The position numbers and the translations under genes are program-made. Positions 50,407 through 59,565 of a stretch of 64,000 nt of DNA are shown one piece after another. Where the stretch lies: positions 1,364,001 to 1,428,000 of the forward strand of contig NZ_CP098604.1 in assembly GCF_024499015.1 (NCBI RefSeq), given 5' to 3'. The DNA is from Xanthomonas hortorum pv. pelargonii. GTDB lineage: Bacteria > Pseudomonadota > Gammaproteobacteria > Xanthomonadales > Xanthomonadaceae. The notes below the pieces were generated by a model. It did no database searches and was not told the DNA's origin. It was given only the letters and a program-made list of their open reading frames with translations. The first letter of the stretch is position 1; each line of letters opens with the position of its first letter.

Positions 50407-51479
50407 GCGACGTCTCCGTTGTGAGACGCCAGGAATCGGGATTCGGGATTCGGGAATCGGGAAGCAGCGGCGCTGTTGCCTTTGCCCATTCCCGACTCCC
50501 CATTCTCCATTCCCAGCTTCTCAGCCACCCGCAACACCGCACTACGCGCGCGCGGGTTGACGCTCAACTCGTCGAAGTCGGCTTTGACTGCGCCGCTGAT
50601 CAACTGCAGCGTCGGCACGAACGGCTGCGCTTCGGGCAGGCGGCGGTTGCTGGGCGGGGCCTTGGCGTAGCGGGCCATGAATTGTTTGACGATGCGGTCT
50701 TCCAGCGAGTGGAAGCTGATCACCGCCAGGCGCCCGCCCGGCTTGAGCGCACTCAGGGCGGCATCCAGGCCGGCTTCCAGATCGTCCAGCTCGCGGTTGA
50801 TGTAGATACGGATCGCCTGAAAACTGCGTGTGGCCGGATGGGTCTTGCTGTCGCCACGCGGCATCACCGAGGCAATCAGGTCGGCCAGCTGCGCGGTGCG
50901 CAGCAGCGGCTGTTCGGCGCGGCGTGCCACGATGGCGCGTGCAATGCGGCGGCTCTGGCGTTCTTCGCCATAGGTCCACAGCACATCGGCAATCTCGCGG
51001 TCACTGGCCTGCGCCAGCCACTCGGCCGCGCTCTGGCCGGCGTCCGGGTCCATGCGCATGTCCAGCGGGCCGTCCTTGCCGAAACTGAAACCACGCCCGG
51101 CCACGTCCAGCTGCGGCGAGGACACGCCCAGATCCAGCAGGATGCCGTCGACGGTTGCCGCAGCCACCACCTGGCCGAGCCCGGCGAAGCTGCCGCGATG
51201 GATGGACACGCGCGCATCGCCACCGAACGCTTGTTCGGCCACCGCGATCGCGTCGGGGTCCTTGTCCATCACCAGCAGTCGACCTCCCGGGCCAAGGTGT
51301 TGCAGCACGCCACGGGCGTGTCCGCCACGTCCGAACGTGCCATCGAGATAGGTTCCGTTTTCGATCACCTGCAGGCCATCCAGAACCTGCGTGTACAGCA
51401 CCGGCACATGGGCTGCCGGCGGCTGCGACACCGGGTGACCGGGCTGCGCTTCACCGCGCATCCGGGCACCCCGGCTCAC
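50403..51479 (-). CDS. rsmH: 16S rRNA m4C1402 methyltransferase with repeat-derived tail
   Basis: Methylates N4 of C1402 in 16S rRNA, using SAM. Frame from the GTG at 51479 (overlapping the mraZ stop, GTGA) gives 358 aa; an ATG six codons in ([10 protein letters not shown]) is possible. Motifs are [29 protein letters not shown] (SAM site), [26 protein letters not shown] and [17 protein letters not shown]. Family sequence ends near [12 protein letters not shown]. The last ~39 residues ([13 protein letters not shown]...) derive from a GA-rich repeat, as in FtsQ and MurG. Confidence 0.95.
   Translation of the reverse strand: MSRGARMRGEAQPGHPVSQPPAAHVPVLYTQVLDGLQVIENGTYLDGTFGRGGHARGVLQHLGPGGRLLVMDKDPDAIAVAEQAFGGDARVSIHRGSFAGLGQVVAAATVDGILLDLGVSSPQLDVAGRGFSFGKDGPLDMRMDPDAGQSAAEWLAQASDREIADVLWTYGEERQSRRIARAIVARRAEQPLLRTAQLADLIASVMPRGDSKTHPATRSFQAIRIYINRELDDLEAGLDAALSALKPGGRLAVISFHSLEDRIVKQFMARYAKAPPSNRRLPEAQPFVPTLQLISGAVKADFDELSVNPRARSAVLRVAEKLGMENGESGMGKGNSAAASRFPNPESRFLASHNGDVA
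50431..50516. repeat. GA-rich inverted-arm repeat inside the 3' end of rsmH
   Basis: Arms GGAATCGGGATTCGGGATTC (about 50431) and CCCATTCCCGACTCCCCATT (about 50486). Translated as the RsmH C-terminal tail. Confidence 0.8.
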
Positions 51480-51922
51480 AACCTGAGATCGAGCAATTCA
51501 TCGCCCAGATCCCCGTCAGACAATGTCTGCTGGATCAGTGCGCGATGTGCCTGCTCGCTCCAGAGTTCGAATTTGTCGCCCATGCCCAGCAGCACGGCCT
51601 TTTTCTCGATGCCGACCGCATTGCGGTGGCTGGCCGGGATACTCAGACGGCCATTGGCGTCCAGCTCCAGCACGGCCGAAGAACCCACCAGTTTCTGCTG
51701 CAGCGTGCGAACCACGCGCTGGGTATTGGGCTTGGACATCACATCGTCACGCACCCGCTCCCACTCCTTTTCCGCATACAGCCACAGACATCCGGCTTCG
51801 AACGGGTTGTAGGTGAGTACCAGGCGGTTGCCGCTCGCACGCGTGACGAGGTCGCGGTACGCGGTTGGCACCGCCATACGCCCCTTGTCGTCCACCGTGA
51901 TGGCAGTCTCGCCCTGAAACAC
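51476..51922 (-). CDS. mraZ: Transcriptional regulator MraZ
   Basis: AbrB-like DNA-binding protein that heads the dcw operon and represses it. 148 aa from the GTG at 51922 ([20 protein letters not shown]), the family start; an ATG three codons upstream is less likely. Two SpoVT/AbrB repeats: [14 protein letters not shown] near residue 11 and [14 protein letters not shown] near residue 88. Binding-site-like 10-bp repeats lie upstream at 51961-52010, consistent with autoregulation. Confidence 0.96.
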   Translation of the reverse strand: MFQGETAITVDDKGRMAVPTAYRDLVTRASGNRLVLTYNPFEAGCLWLYAEKEWERVRDDVMSKPNTQRVVRTLQQKLVGSSAVLELDANGRLSIPASHRNAVGIEKKAVLLGMGDKFELWSEQAHRALIQQTLSDGDLGDELLDLRL

Positions 51923-51960
51923 CGAATGCAACCTCGAATACCCGCTGGGGGATCATTGAA

Positions 51961-52030
51961 CCACGAAAAACCACAAAACACCTGGTTTTCCCTCCGTTGC
52001 CCACCTTAGCAGTGCGCCGAAGGTTGTCAA
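51961..52030 (-). promoter_or_regulatory. mraZ promoter with 10-bp direct repeats
   Basis: Minus-strand -35 TTGACA (52025-52030), 16-bp spacer, -10 TAAGGT (52003-52008). From 51961 to 52010 the plus strand shows five consecutive 10-mers each beginning CC (CCACG, CCACA, CCTGG, CCTCC, CCACC), i.e. TGG/AGG every ten bases on the minus strand. This matches the spacing of known MraZ operators (TGGG with 10-bp period) and lies on and just after the promoter. Confidence 0.7.
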
Positions 52031-52100
52031 CAACTTTGGAGGCCGCAAATCGCCAGTTGCATCAATGAGTTGCAGCACTCTTTAGAGACTTGTTCAAAGG

Positions 52101-52109
52101 TTATCCACA
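52101..52109 (+). promoter_or_regulatory. Consensus DnaA box
   Basis: TTATCCACA, a perfect 9-mer DnaA box, sits in the AT-rich gap between mraZ and the NRDE gene. No cluster of further boxes is seen, so it is not an origin; it could tie dcw expression to DnaA, or be chance. Confidence 0.4.
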
Positions 52110-52245
52110 AGTTGCTGTTTCGTCTCAGATTTTGAGATTGAACAAAAGTTCAGGGGTGTGAAGGCCATGTAAACTCGACCGTGGTCTCACTTCACATTGA
52201 GCCTGCTACACATCGCAACTGCGCAAACCGGCGACAATCGGCGGC

Positions 52246-53013
52246 ATGTGCCTGGTCGCTCTCGCCTGGAAAGCCCACCCCCGCTGGCGTTTGCTGCTGG
52301 CGGGCAACCGCGATGAATTCCACGAGCGCCCAACCGCGCCGCTGGCACGTTGGGCAGCGCCGGCCGACGGCGTGCTGGCGGGCCGCGACCTACGCTCGGG
52401 CGGCAGTTGGGTAGGGCTGGGCAACCACGGTCGCGTCGCGGTGGTGACCAACGTGCGCGACCCGCTCGCCACCGCGTCCGGGCGCTCGCGCGGTCATCTG
52501 ATTGCCGATTACCTGGCCGGCAGCCTGGATGCCGCCGCCTACGCCAGCGATCTGGCAGCGGCCGCGCACGAGTTCCCGCCCTTCAACTTATTGCTGTGCG
52601 ATGCCGAGCGTTGCGAGCACCTCAGCAACCACCCGCCACTGGCCCGCACGCTGGCGCCCGGCATCCATGGCATGTCCAACGGCCCGCTGGACGCGCAGTG
52701 GCCGAAGACCGGCGCACTGACTAATGCGTTGCACCACTGGTGCGCCACCGACAGCGACGACCTGCAACCCTTGTGGACCGCCCTGGGCAACCCTGCCATC
52801 GCACCCGACGCCGCGCTTCCCCACACCGGGGTGGACTTGGCAACCGAACGCCTGCTCTCGGCCGCCTTCATCACCGGCGCCAGCTACGGCACGCGTGCCA
52901 GCACCATCGTGGCGGTGGACCAGCAAGGCCGCGGCTTCATCCACGAACGCCGCTTTGGACCAAATGGGATCTTCCAGGGCGAAACACGGCTGGACATCGC
53001 CAGCACGCATTGA
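52246..53013 (+). CDS. NRDE (TANGO2-like) family protein
   Basis: 255-aa protein of the NRDE/TANGO2 family, named for the N-terminal motif seen here as LLAGNRDEFHERPTAPLARW (about residues 17-36), with an N-terminal MCLVALAW Cys. GGSWVGLGNHGRVAVVTNVR is the second conserved block. The Cys2/Asn/Asp layout recalls Ntn-type hydrolases, but the reaction is not established. Transcribed divergently from mraZ. Confidence 0.88.
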   Translation: MCLVALAWKAHPRWRLLLAGNRDEFHERPTAPLARWAAPADGVLAGRDLRSGGSWVGLGNHGRVAVVTNVRDPLATASGRSRGHLIADYLAGSLDAAAYASDLAAAAHEFPPFNLLLCDAERCEHLSNHPPLARTLAPGIHGMSNGPLDAQWPKTGALTNALHHWCATDSDDLQPLWTALGNPAIAPDAALPHTGVDLATERLLSAAFITGASYGTRASTIVAVDQQGRGFIHERRFGPNGIFQGETRLDIASTH

Positions 53014-53063
53014 CAACCCGGGGTCATGCGCATAGCGTGCGCATAACCCCCGGGAGGCCGCTC

Positions 53064-53315
53064 ATGAGCCGTTATTACGATAGCTCCGCGCAAAAGAAGC
53101 CACTGAACCTGACCATCAATTCCGACCTGGCCTCTCAGGCCCGCGCCATGACCGGCAATCTGTCGGCAAAGGTCGAGGAACTGCTGGCCGACTACGTCAC
53201 CAAAGAGCGCGAAGGCCACAGCGCCAGAGCGATGGAACTACAGCGCTCTGCGAGCGAATGGAAAGCCTTCACTGAGGCGCACGGCTCCTTCGCCGACGAG
53301 TTCTCCACGCTATGA
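53064..53315 (+). CDS. ccdA: CcdA-family antitoxin
   Basis: 83-aa antitoxin. Ribbon-helix-helix DNA-binding N-terminus (KKPLNLTINSDLASQARAM) and an acidic, flexible C-terminus (ASEWKAFTEAHGSFADEFST) that would wrap the toxin. ATG at 53064 follows GGGAGG. Its stop overlaps the start of the ccdB gene (ATGA), as is usual for the pair. CcdA normally represses its own operon. The partner toxin is frameshifted, so the antitoxin may now be solitary. Confidence 0.9.
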   Translation: MSRYYDSSAQKKPLNLTINSDLASQARAMTGNLSAKVEELLADYVTKEREGHSARAMELQRSASEWKAFTEAHGSFADEFSTL

Positions 53316-53628
53316 CCGACCAGTTCGCTGTCTACGCAAACGTCGGCCAGAACAAGAACATTCCTTATGTCGTCGTCGTCCAGTCGAAGATCTTCGACGC
53401 CTCCCCCGCCGCGTCGTGGTACCCCTGGTCCGAAAGTCCACCCATTCCCCGACCCCATCCCGCTTCACCCCGGAACTCACCGTCGCCGGCCAACGCGTCA
53501 TCCTCCAACCCCTGGAAATGACCTCGGTGCCCTTGGCAGTGCTCAACAAGCCCGCCGGCACGTTGAAGGACCAGGGCCAACGCATCATCGACGCCCTGGA
53601 CGAGTTATTCACCCGCTCATTCGGCTAG
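53312..53628 (+). pseudogene. ccdB: Frameshifted CcdB-type gyrase toxin
   Basis: The first frame reads MTDQFAVYANVGQNKNIPYV... and loses homology at about codon 31. The next frame, one base shifted, carries the remainder: RRVVVPLVRK (53398 on), FTPELTVAGQRVILQPLEMT and the end LDELFTRSFG. The break lies at GACGCCTCCCCCGCC (about 53395-53409), where one missing C in a C-rich run would explain it. As written the product is a 69-aa truncated, chimeric peptide lacking the CcdB C-terminal helix that contacts gyrase. It could also be a sequencing error in a homopolymer. Confidence 0.8.
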
Positions 53629-53986
53629 GTATCAGATCGACACAACAGCTCTAGCGACGCAGCTCAAGCCCCAGGTCCAGCACCCCAATGGGGCGCACTA
53701 GAACGGACGGCACAGTACAAGTCGCTAGAGACGCGCCATGAGCACCTCAAGAAACCTTGTGCAATCAATACAGCGAAGTTGGCTACAGCCAGTGAACGAC
53801 TGACGAAGCCAAGTAGTCCTTCGATCTTCAAAGCGGCTGCGAGCGCGTAGCGCAAGCACCTCGACCAACCACCTACCTGCAAGCCCCCTTGAGTCAAGGG
53901 GGCGCGGCGATAGCCGCGGGGTTCTGGCGTGCCCGGAGCGGGACCCGCGTTTTGTACCGCCTTTGGCGGTACGAAGCGTGGGCGCA
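53629..53986. other. Gene-free stretch upstream of the rnpB terminator
   Basis: About 360 bases with no supported gene. It contains GTACCGCC-TTT-GGCGGTAC (53954-53972), an 8-bp stem, and a CCCCCTTGAGTCAAGGGGG hairpin (53884-53902). Confidence 0.5.
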
Positions 53987-54008
53987 TTTTTGGGCCTACG
54001 CCCAAAAA
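53987..54008. terminator. Terminator of rnpB
   Basis: TTTTTGGGC-CTAC-GCCCAAAAA: perfect 9-bp stem with A/T flanks on both sides, immediately after the rnpB 3' end. Works in either direction. Confidence 0.85.
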
Positions 54009-54010
54009 GG

Positions 54011-54364
54011 CGGCGGAGCCGGCCGATAAGCCGGGTTCTGTCGTGGACAGTCATTCGTCTAGGCGCTACGTCACCGCAGCGCTCAAGCAACCTACCCGGA
54101 TCCAGCGCGGGCCACGCCAATGGATCCCTATTTGGTCTTGCTCCAGGTGGGGTTTGCCGTGCCGGTCCGTTACCGGACTCGCGGTGCGCTCTTACCGCAC
54201 CATTTCACCCTTACCGGCTCCCCGAAAGGAACGTAGGCGGTATCTTTCTGTTGCACTTTCCGTCGGCTTGCGCCGCCCAGGCGTTACCTGGCACCTTGCC
54301 CTATGGAGCCCGGACTTTCCTCGGCACTCTTGCGAGTGACGCGACTGTCTGGCCGACTCCGCCG
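54011..54364 (-). ncRNA. rnpB: RNase P RNA
   Basis: Catalytic RNA that trims the 5' leader of tRNAs. Conserved bacterial type-A parts are seen on the minus strand: GAGGAAAGTCCGGGCTCCAT near 54303-54322, AGGGTGAAAtGGTGCGGTAA (about 54196-54215), and the 3' core CAGAACCCGGCTTATCGGCC near 54021-54040. The two ends pair (GGCGGAGTCGGC with GGCCGGCTCCGCC) to form P1, which sets the limits to about 54364 and 54011. A -10 TATAGT lies at 54371-54376, seven bases before the 5' end. Confidence 0.95.
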
Positions 54365-54370
54365 GGGCGC

Positions 54371-54376
54371 ACTATA
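54371..54376 (-). promoter_or_regulatory. -10 element of rnpB
   Basis: TATAGT on the minus strand, correctly spaced from the inferred RNase P RNA 5' end. Confidence 0.6.
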
Positions 54377-54427
54377 CGCTATCGCCACCTTGCAGAACGG
54401 CGCAGCGATGCCAGCCCCGCCATTACC

Positions 54428-54496
54428 GGTAGGAGCGCACCCGGGCGCGAGAGGCCTTACCGAGAAAAATCCCAGTGCACGTAAACGTGCTCCTGC
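54428..54496. repeat. REP-like inverted repeat (GTAGGAGCGC family), copy C
   Basis: GGTAGGAGCGCACCCGGGCG on the left and CACGTAAACGTGCTCCTGC on the right, a diverged copy of the 13453-13520 element. It lies just after the rsmI stop. Confidence 0.6.
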
Positions 54497-54506
54497 AACA
54501 GCAAAC

Positions 54507-55328
54507 CTACCCGCCATACAACGCCTTGCGCGGCGCACCGGTCAGCTCGGCGGCCAGCTTGGCGGCGGTGGACGGCGGCAGGTGCTCGGCAAGCTTGGCG
54601 TAGACGCGGCGGCCTTCGGCCAGTTGGCCTTCGGCGGCGTCGGCGGCGCCCTGCACCATCACCACGAACTCGCCCTTGCGCTGGTTGTCGTCGGCTTCGA
54701 CCTTGGCCTGCAACTCGGCCAGGGTGCCGTCGAGCACGGTTTCGAACAGCTTGGTCAGCTCGCGGGCGATCACCGCCGGGCGCTCGTCGCCGAAGGCGCC
54801 GCGCAGGTCGGCCAGCGACTCGACGATGCGGTGCGAGGATTCGTAGAACACCAAGGTGCGGGTCTCGCCGGCCAGGTGCGCCAGGCGTTCGCGGCGGGCA
54901 GCGCTTTTGGCGGGCAGAAATCCTTCGAAACTGAAGCGGTCGCTGGGCAGGCCGGCCACGCTGAGCGCAGCGATGGCGGCGCAGGCGCCAGGCACCGGGC
55001 TGACCCGAATCCCGGCCGCGCGCGCGGCACGCACCAGCTTGAAGCCGGGGTCGCTGACCAGCGGGGTGCCGGCGTCGCTGACGATGGCCAGCGACTCGCC
55101 TTCGCGCAGGCGCGCGACGATGCGCTCGGACATGGCTTCTTCGTTGTGGTCGTGCAGGGCCAGCAGTGGACGGTCGATGCCGAAATGGCCGAGCAACTGG
55201 CGGGTGTGGCGGGTGTCTTCGGCGCAGATCGCGGCCACGCCACGCAGCACCTCCTGCGCACGCGGCGATAGGTCGGCCAGGTTGCCGATCGGCGTGGCGA
55301 CCACATGCAGGGTTCCGGGGGACGTCAT
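54507..55328 (-). CDS. rsmI: 16S rRNA 2'-O-ribose C1402 methyltransferase
   Basis: Methylates the 2'-OH of C1402, the same nucleotide that RsmH modifies at N4. 273 aa from the ATG at 55328 (MTSPGTLHVVATPIGNLADL). Motifs are VATPIGNLADLS, EDTRHTRQLLGHFGI, VSDAGTPLVSDPG and the RELTKLFET segment, typical of tetrapyrrole-methylase-fold RsmI. Divergent from lpoA, with 82 bp between them, as is common in gammaproteobacteria. Confidence 0.96.
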   Translation of the reverse strand: MTSPGTLHVVATPIGNLADLSPRAQEVLRGVAAICAEDTRHTRQLLGHFGIDRPLLALHDHNEEAMSERIVARLREGESLAIVSDAGTPLVSDPGFKLVRAARAAGIRVSPVPGACAAIAALSVAGLPSDRFSFEGFLPAKSAARRERLAHLAGETRTLVFYESSHRIVESLADLRGAFGDERPAVIARELTKLFETVLDGTLAELQAKVEADDNQRKGEFVVMVQGAADAAEGQLAEGRRVYAKLAEHLPPSTAAKLAAELTGAPRKALYGG

Positions 55329-55410
55329 CAGCGGTATTTCCGGGGGCAAAGAGTAGAATCGTAGCGTTTTTAACGGTCCGCCCCGGCGGGCCCCGTCCAA
55401 TGGATCTGAA

Positions 55411-57141
55411 ATGAACAAGCGTGTTGCAAGGATCTCCGCCCTGTCGCTGCTGGTCATGCTGGCCGCCGGTTGCGCCACCAGCAGCGTGACGCAGCCTGCG
55501 TCGCCGGCCCAGAGCGCGGCGCTGGCGTTACTGGACCAGGGCAAGCCGCGCGAGGCGGCGCAGCAACTGGAAGCCGAGGCGGCCAGCGCCAGCGGTGCGC
55601 AGCGCAGCCGCCTGCTGGCCGCATCTGCATTCGGCTGGCACGACGCCGGCGATGACGCACGTGCGCGCACGCTGCTGGCGCAGGTGACCCCGCGCCATCT
55701 CAGCGGCGAAGACCGCGCCCGCTTCGAGCTATTGACCGGCGAGCTGGCGGTGATCGACAAGCAGGCCGCGCAAGCGCTGCAGGCGCTGGGCGACAGCCCG
55801 CAAGGCCTGCCGCAGCCGTTGCAGACCCGCTGGCTGCTGGCACGCGCCGCCGCATTGGAAGGCACCGGCGACCTGTTCGGTGCCGCCGCCGACCGCGCAC
55901 GCGCCGATGCCAGCCTGACCGGCACCGCGCGCAGCGAAAACCAGCGCGCAATCGTGCGCCTGCTCGCCGCGCTCGACGACGCCACGCTCAAAGGCCGCAC
56001 CGCCGCACTGCCGGCCGGCGACCCGCTGTACAACTTCGCCGGCCGCGCCATGATCAGCCGCGGCTTGGCGCTGCCGCGTGCGTTCGAGCGCGATGCGCAG
56101 TGGGGCTTCGACACCAGCAAGCGCCCGCCGGCCGAGCGAGATGGCTATCGCCCGCCGATCAAGCTGGGCGTGCTGCTGCCGCTAAGCGGCAATCTGGCCA
56201 CCGCCTCGGCGCCGGTGCGCGACGGTCTGCTGGCAGGCTACTACGCCGAAACCCGCCGCCGCCCGGAACTGCGCTTCTTCGATACCGCCGGCACCGCCGC
56301 CGGAGCCAATGCCGCCTACGACAAGGCCGTGAGCGCCGGTGTGGACTACGTGGTCGGCCCGTTGGGGCGCGACGAAGTCAGCGCGGTGTTTGCACGCGGC
56401 CAACTGGCGGTGCCGGTGCTGGCACTCAACCGCCCCACCGACAACAAGGCACCGCCCAGCGGCAGCGCCGGCTTCTCGCTGGCGCCGGAAGACGACGGCA
56501 TCATGGCCGCCGAATATCTGCTCTCGCGCGAGCGCCGCAAGGTGCTGATCGTCGGCACCAGCGACGACAACGGCAAGCGCACCATCAAGGCCTTCCGCGA
56601 CCGCTTTACCGAACGCGGCGGCACCGTCGCCGGCAGCATCAGCGTGGCCGAAGTACCGGGCGATATCGGCGCGCAGCTACGCAATTACGGCACTGCCGAT
56701 GCGGTATTTCTGGCAGTGCGCGGCAATACGGCGCGGGCGCTGGCGCCGCAGTTGGCGTTGAGCGGCTTCGCCGGCAAATCGCGCGTGGGTACCTCGCAGT
56801 TGGTGGCCGGCACCGGCAAGGTCGAAGACGATTTGGCGCTGGACGGCATCATCTACCCGAGCGAAACCTGGACCGCCCTGGGCGTGTCCGGCCTGCCGGC
56901 CTCCACCCAGGTGGCCAGCACGCTGCCCAGCGCACGCGGGCCGGGCGCACGCCTGTTCGCATTCGGCTACGACGCCTGGAAGATCAGCGCGTATCTGGAA
57001 AAGCTGGCCACCGGCGCCGACGGCGGCCTGCGCGGCGCCACCGGCACCTTGCATCTGGATGGCTTCGGCAACGTGTTGCGTACACCGGCGTGGTCCACCT
57101 TCAACGGTGGCCGCCCGGTGCCGATCGCCGACGGCCGCTGA
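55411..57141 (+). CDS. lpoA: Penicillin-binding protein activator LpoA
   Basis: 576-aa outer-membrane lipoprotein expected to activate the PBP1A synthase across the periplasm. Signal peptide with lipobox LAAGC (Cys21); an N-terminal helical TPR-like domain (about 30-245); and a C-terminal periplasmic-binding-protein-like fold beginning [20 protein letters not shown]. Gene order rsmI (divergent) - lpoA - yraN - is conserved in gammaproteobacteria. Downstream yraN follows within five bases of the stop. Confidence 0.92.
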   Translation: MNKRVARISALSLLVMLAAGCATSSVTQPASPAQSAALALLDQGKPREAAQQLEAEAASASGAQRSRLLAASAFGWHDAGDDARARTLLAQVTPRHLSGEDRARFELLTGELAVIDKQAAQALQALGDSPQGLPQPLQTRWLLARAAALEGTGDLFGAAADRARADASLTGTARSENQRAIVRLLAALDDATLKGRTAALPAGDPLYNFAGRAMISRGLALPRAFERDAQWGFDTSKRPPAERDGYRPPIKLGVLLPLSGNLATASAPVRDGLLAGYYAETRRRPELRFFDTAGTAAGANAAYDKAVSAGVDYVVGPLGRDEVSAVFARGQLAVPVLALNRPTDNKAPPSGSAGFSLAPEDDGIMAAEYLLSRERRKVLIVGTSDDNGKRTIKAFRDRFTERGGTVAGSISVAEVPGDIGAQLRNYGTADAVFLAVRGNTARALAPQLALSGFAGKSRVGTSQLVAGTGKVEDDLALDGIIYPSETWTALGVSGLPASTQVASTLPSARGPGARLFAFGYDAWKISAYLEKLATGADGGLRGATGTLHLDGFGNVLRTPAWSTFNGGRPVPIADGR

Positions 57142-57145
57142 CGCC

Positions 57146-57514
57146 ATGCCGGCAGCGCGTCAGCAACGTGGTGCGGCGGTAGAAGCGTTGGCACGCGCGC
57201 TGCTGGAGCAGGCCGGTCTGCGGCTGGTCGTGGCCAATGCCAACTACCGCGGCGGCGAACTCGATCTGGTGATGCGCGACGGGCAAGCGCTGGTGTTTGT
57301 GGAAGTGCGTTATCGGCGCGACAACCGCTTCGGCGGCGGCGCTGCATCGGTGGACCGGCGCAAGCGCCGCAAACTGGTGCTGGCCGCGCAAGTGTTCCTT
57401 GCCTATCACCCGGCACTGGCGAGCTTGCCGTGCCGCTTCGATGTGGTCGAAGCCAGCGGCGAGCCGCCGGTGTTGAACTGGATCCGCGACGCCTTCCGCG
57501 CCGACGACTGCTGA
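57146..57514 (+). CDS. yraN: YraN / UPF0102 family protein
   Basis: 122-aa protein with a nuclease-like fold (UPF0102). Motifs are [18 protein letters not shown] and [25 protein letters not shown], which carry the E-D-EVR pattern of Holliday-resolvase-like nucleases. No activity is firmly established for the family. ATG four bases after the lpoA stop, so it is co-transcribed. Confidence 0.9.
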   Translation: MPAARQQRGAAVEALARALLEQAGLRLVVANANYRGGELDLVMRDGQALVFVEVRYRRDNRFGGGAASVDRRKRRKLVLAAQVFLAYHPALASLPCRFDVVEASGEPPVLNWIRDAFRADDC

Positions 57515-57530
57515 CAACGACCCACGCGCG

Positions 57531-58070
57531 ATGCCCACCATCCTCACCCACGCCGCGGTGCCGCTGGCGCTCTGGTGCGCCAGCGAACGCGGCCGCCTCT
57601 CGCCACGTTTGCTCGGTGCCGGCATCGTTGCGGCGATGTTGCCGGATGCCGATGTGGTGGCGTTCGCGCTGCACATTCCCTATGCCGATGCGTTCGGTCA
57701 CCGTGGTGCCAGCCACTCGTTGGTGTTCGCCGCGGTGATTGCATTACTCGGTGGCATTGCGCATCGCGTGTTGCGTGCGGATGCGCTGCAGGCCGCAGCG
57801 TTCTTGTTTGTCTGCACCGCATCGCATCCTGTATTGGATGCGATGACGTCCGGCGGCCTCGGCGTTGCGTTGACCTGGCCGTGGAGCGATGCGCGCTGGT
57901 TCGCGCCGTGGCGGCCGATTCGCGTGTCGCCATTCGCCAACGGTTTCTTCAATGCGCGCGGCCTTGCCACGCTGTTCTCCGAGCTGCGCTGGGTCTGGCT
58001 GCCGCTCACCGTCGCAGTGCTGGGGTGGAAATGCATCCAGCGCGCGGCACCACAGGATCACCCGTCATGA
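57531..58070 (+). CDS. YdjM-like inner-membrane metal-dependent hydrolase
   Basis: 179-aa membrane protein of the YdjM/DUF457 family (LexA-regulated in E. coli, function unknown). It begins MPTILTHAAVPLAL and carries LPDADVVAFAL, FGHRGASHSLVF and SHPVLDAMTSGG, whose His/Asp residues form the putative metal site. About four hydrophobic segments. Its stop overlaps the ATG of the FAD oxidase by four bases. Confidence 0.85.
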   Translation: MPTILTHAAVPLALWCASERGRLSPRLLGAGIVAAMLPDADVVAFALHIPYADAFGHRGASHSLVFAAVIALLGGIAHRVLRADALQAAAFLFVCTASHPVLDAMTSGGLGVALTWPWSDARWFAPWRPIRVSPFANGFFNARGLATLFSELRWVWLPLTVAVLGWKCIQRAAPQDHPS

Positions 58071-59455
58071 CCGATGTGCTTCCCACCGCGCTGGCCGAAC
58101 TGCTGGCAGCACGACTTGGACCCGATGGCTGGTTGACCGGCGACGATGCGCGGCGTCGTTATGGCGAAGACGATTCGCACCGCTGGGCATTGCCCGCCGC
58201 GGTCGCCTTGCCGCGCGATACCGATGAGGTGGTGACGATCGTGCAGGCCTGCCGCGCGCATGGCGTGCCGATCGTGGCGCGTGGCGCGGGCACCGGCACC
58301 ACCGGTGCCGCAGTGCCGTTTTCCGGCGGCGTGGTGGTGTCGATGGCGCGCATGAACCGCATCCTTGCGCTGCGTCCGGCGGATCGCTGCGCCATCGTGC
58401 AACCGGGCCTGCTCAATGGCGACTTGCAACAGGCATTGCAGCCGCACGGCTTGTTCTGGCCACCGGATCCGTCCAGTGCGGACATCTGCAGTGTCGGCGG
58501 TAATCTCGCCACCAATGCCGGCGGCCCGCGCGCAGTGAAATACGGCGCCACCCGCGACAACGTGCTCGGCCTGGTGGCAGTGACCGGCACCGGCGAGGTG
58601 ATCCGCTGCGGCGGTGCGTATACCAAGAATTCCACCGGCTACGACCTCACGCATTTGCTGGTCGGCAGCGAAGGCACCTTGGCGATCATCGTCGAAGCGA
58701 CGTTGAAGCTGACGCCGCGCGCAATCGCACAAGCCGGTTTGCGCGCGCTGTATCGCGATGCGGCCACCGCTGCAGCCGCGGTGTCGCGCATCATGGCGCA
58801 ACCGACCACGCCGACGATGCTGGAATTCATGGATGCCAGCGCAATCGCACTGCTGCGCCGCAACGGCAGCGATGTGCCCGAGGCAGGCGCGATGTTGTTG
58901 ATCGAAGCCGATGGCGATCACGACACCTTGCCTTATGCATTGCAGGCGTTGCACGACGCCGCCAATGGCGAGGGCGTGTTGAGCCTGGACATTGCCGCCG
59001 ATGGCAGCGCGCGCGACAAGTTGTGGGCGGCGCGCCGCGCGCTGTCGCCGGCATTGCGCACGATCAAGCCCGGCAAGATCAACGAAGACGTGGTAGTGCC
59101 GGTGTCGCGCATTCCCGAACTGGTGGCCGGTGTGGAAGCACTCGCTGCGGAATTCGCATTGCCCATCGTCGCCTTCGGCCATGCGGGCAACGGCAACCTG
59201 CACGTCAACATCATGTACGACCCGGCCGATGCCGATGAAGACGCACGCGCACACGCCGCATTGCCGCGCCTGTTCGCACTGGTGCTGGCGCTGGAAGGCA
59301 CGCTTTCCGGCGAGCACGGCATCGGCGTGGCCAAGCGCGATTTCATGACACAGGCTTTCAGTGCACCGACGCTGGCGGCAATGCGTGCGATCAAGGCCGC
59401 GCTGGATCCGGACGGGATTCTCAACCCAGGCAAGGTGTTGCCACCCGTTGAGTGA
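58067..59455 (+). CDS. FAD-linked oxidase (GlcD / D-lactate dehydrogenase-like)
   Basis: 462-aa flavoprotein of the GlcD/Dld family, which oxidises 2-hydroxyacids such as D-lactate, glycolate or D-2-hydroxyglutarate. FAD-binding PCMH domain (about 40-215) with VPIVARGAGTGTTGAAVPFS and CSVGGNLATNAGGPRAVKYG, and the FAD-oxidase C domain with FGHAGNGNLHVNIMYD and SGEHGIGVAKRDFM. Coupled by ATGA to the YdjM-like gene. The exact substrate cannot be chosen from sequence. Confidence 0.9.
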   Translation: MTDVLPTALAELLAARLGPDGWLTGDDARRRYGEDDSHRWALPAAVALPRDTDEVVTIVQACRAHGVPIVARGAGTGTTGAAVPFSGGVVVSMARMNRILALRPADRCAIVQPGLLNGDLQQALQPHGLFWPPDPSSADICSVGGNLATNAGGPRAVKYGATRDNVLGLVAVTGTGEVIRCGGAYTKNSTGYDLTHLLVGSEGTLAIIVEATLKLTPRAIAQAGLRALYRDAATAAAAVSRIMAQPTTPTMLEFMDASAIALLRRNGSDVPEAGAMLLIEADGDHDTLPYALQALHDAANGEGVLSLDIAADGSARDKLWAARRALSPALRTIKPGKINEDVVVPVSRIPELVAGVEALAAEFALPIVAFGHAGNGNLHVNIMYDPADADEDARAHAALPRLFALVLALEGTLSGEHGIGVAKRDFMTQAFSAPTLAAMRAIKAALDPDGILNPGKVLPPVE

Positions 59456-59565
59456 CCCGCAGCGACGCACCTGGATTGCCGAACGTGATCCGGTGAACGC
59501 TGCGCTGGCCTGGCTCGTTTCCGGGGTCGAAGAGCGCAGTGCGCCGATGGCACGATCATCGGCGT

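Noticed and set aside
52081..52200. Possible replication origin at the DnaA box
   Set aside because: Only one box, no dnaA/dnaN/rnpA neighbours and no clear AT-rich unwinding region; rnpB nearby is coincidental.
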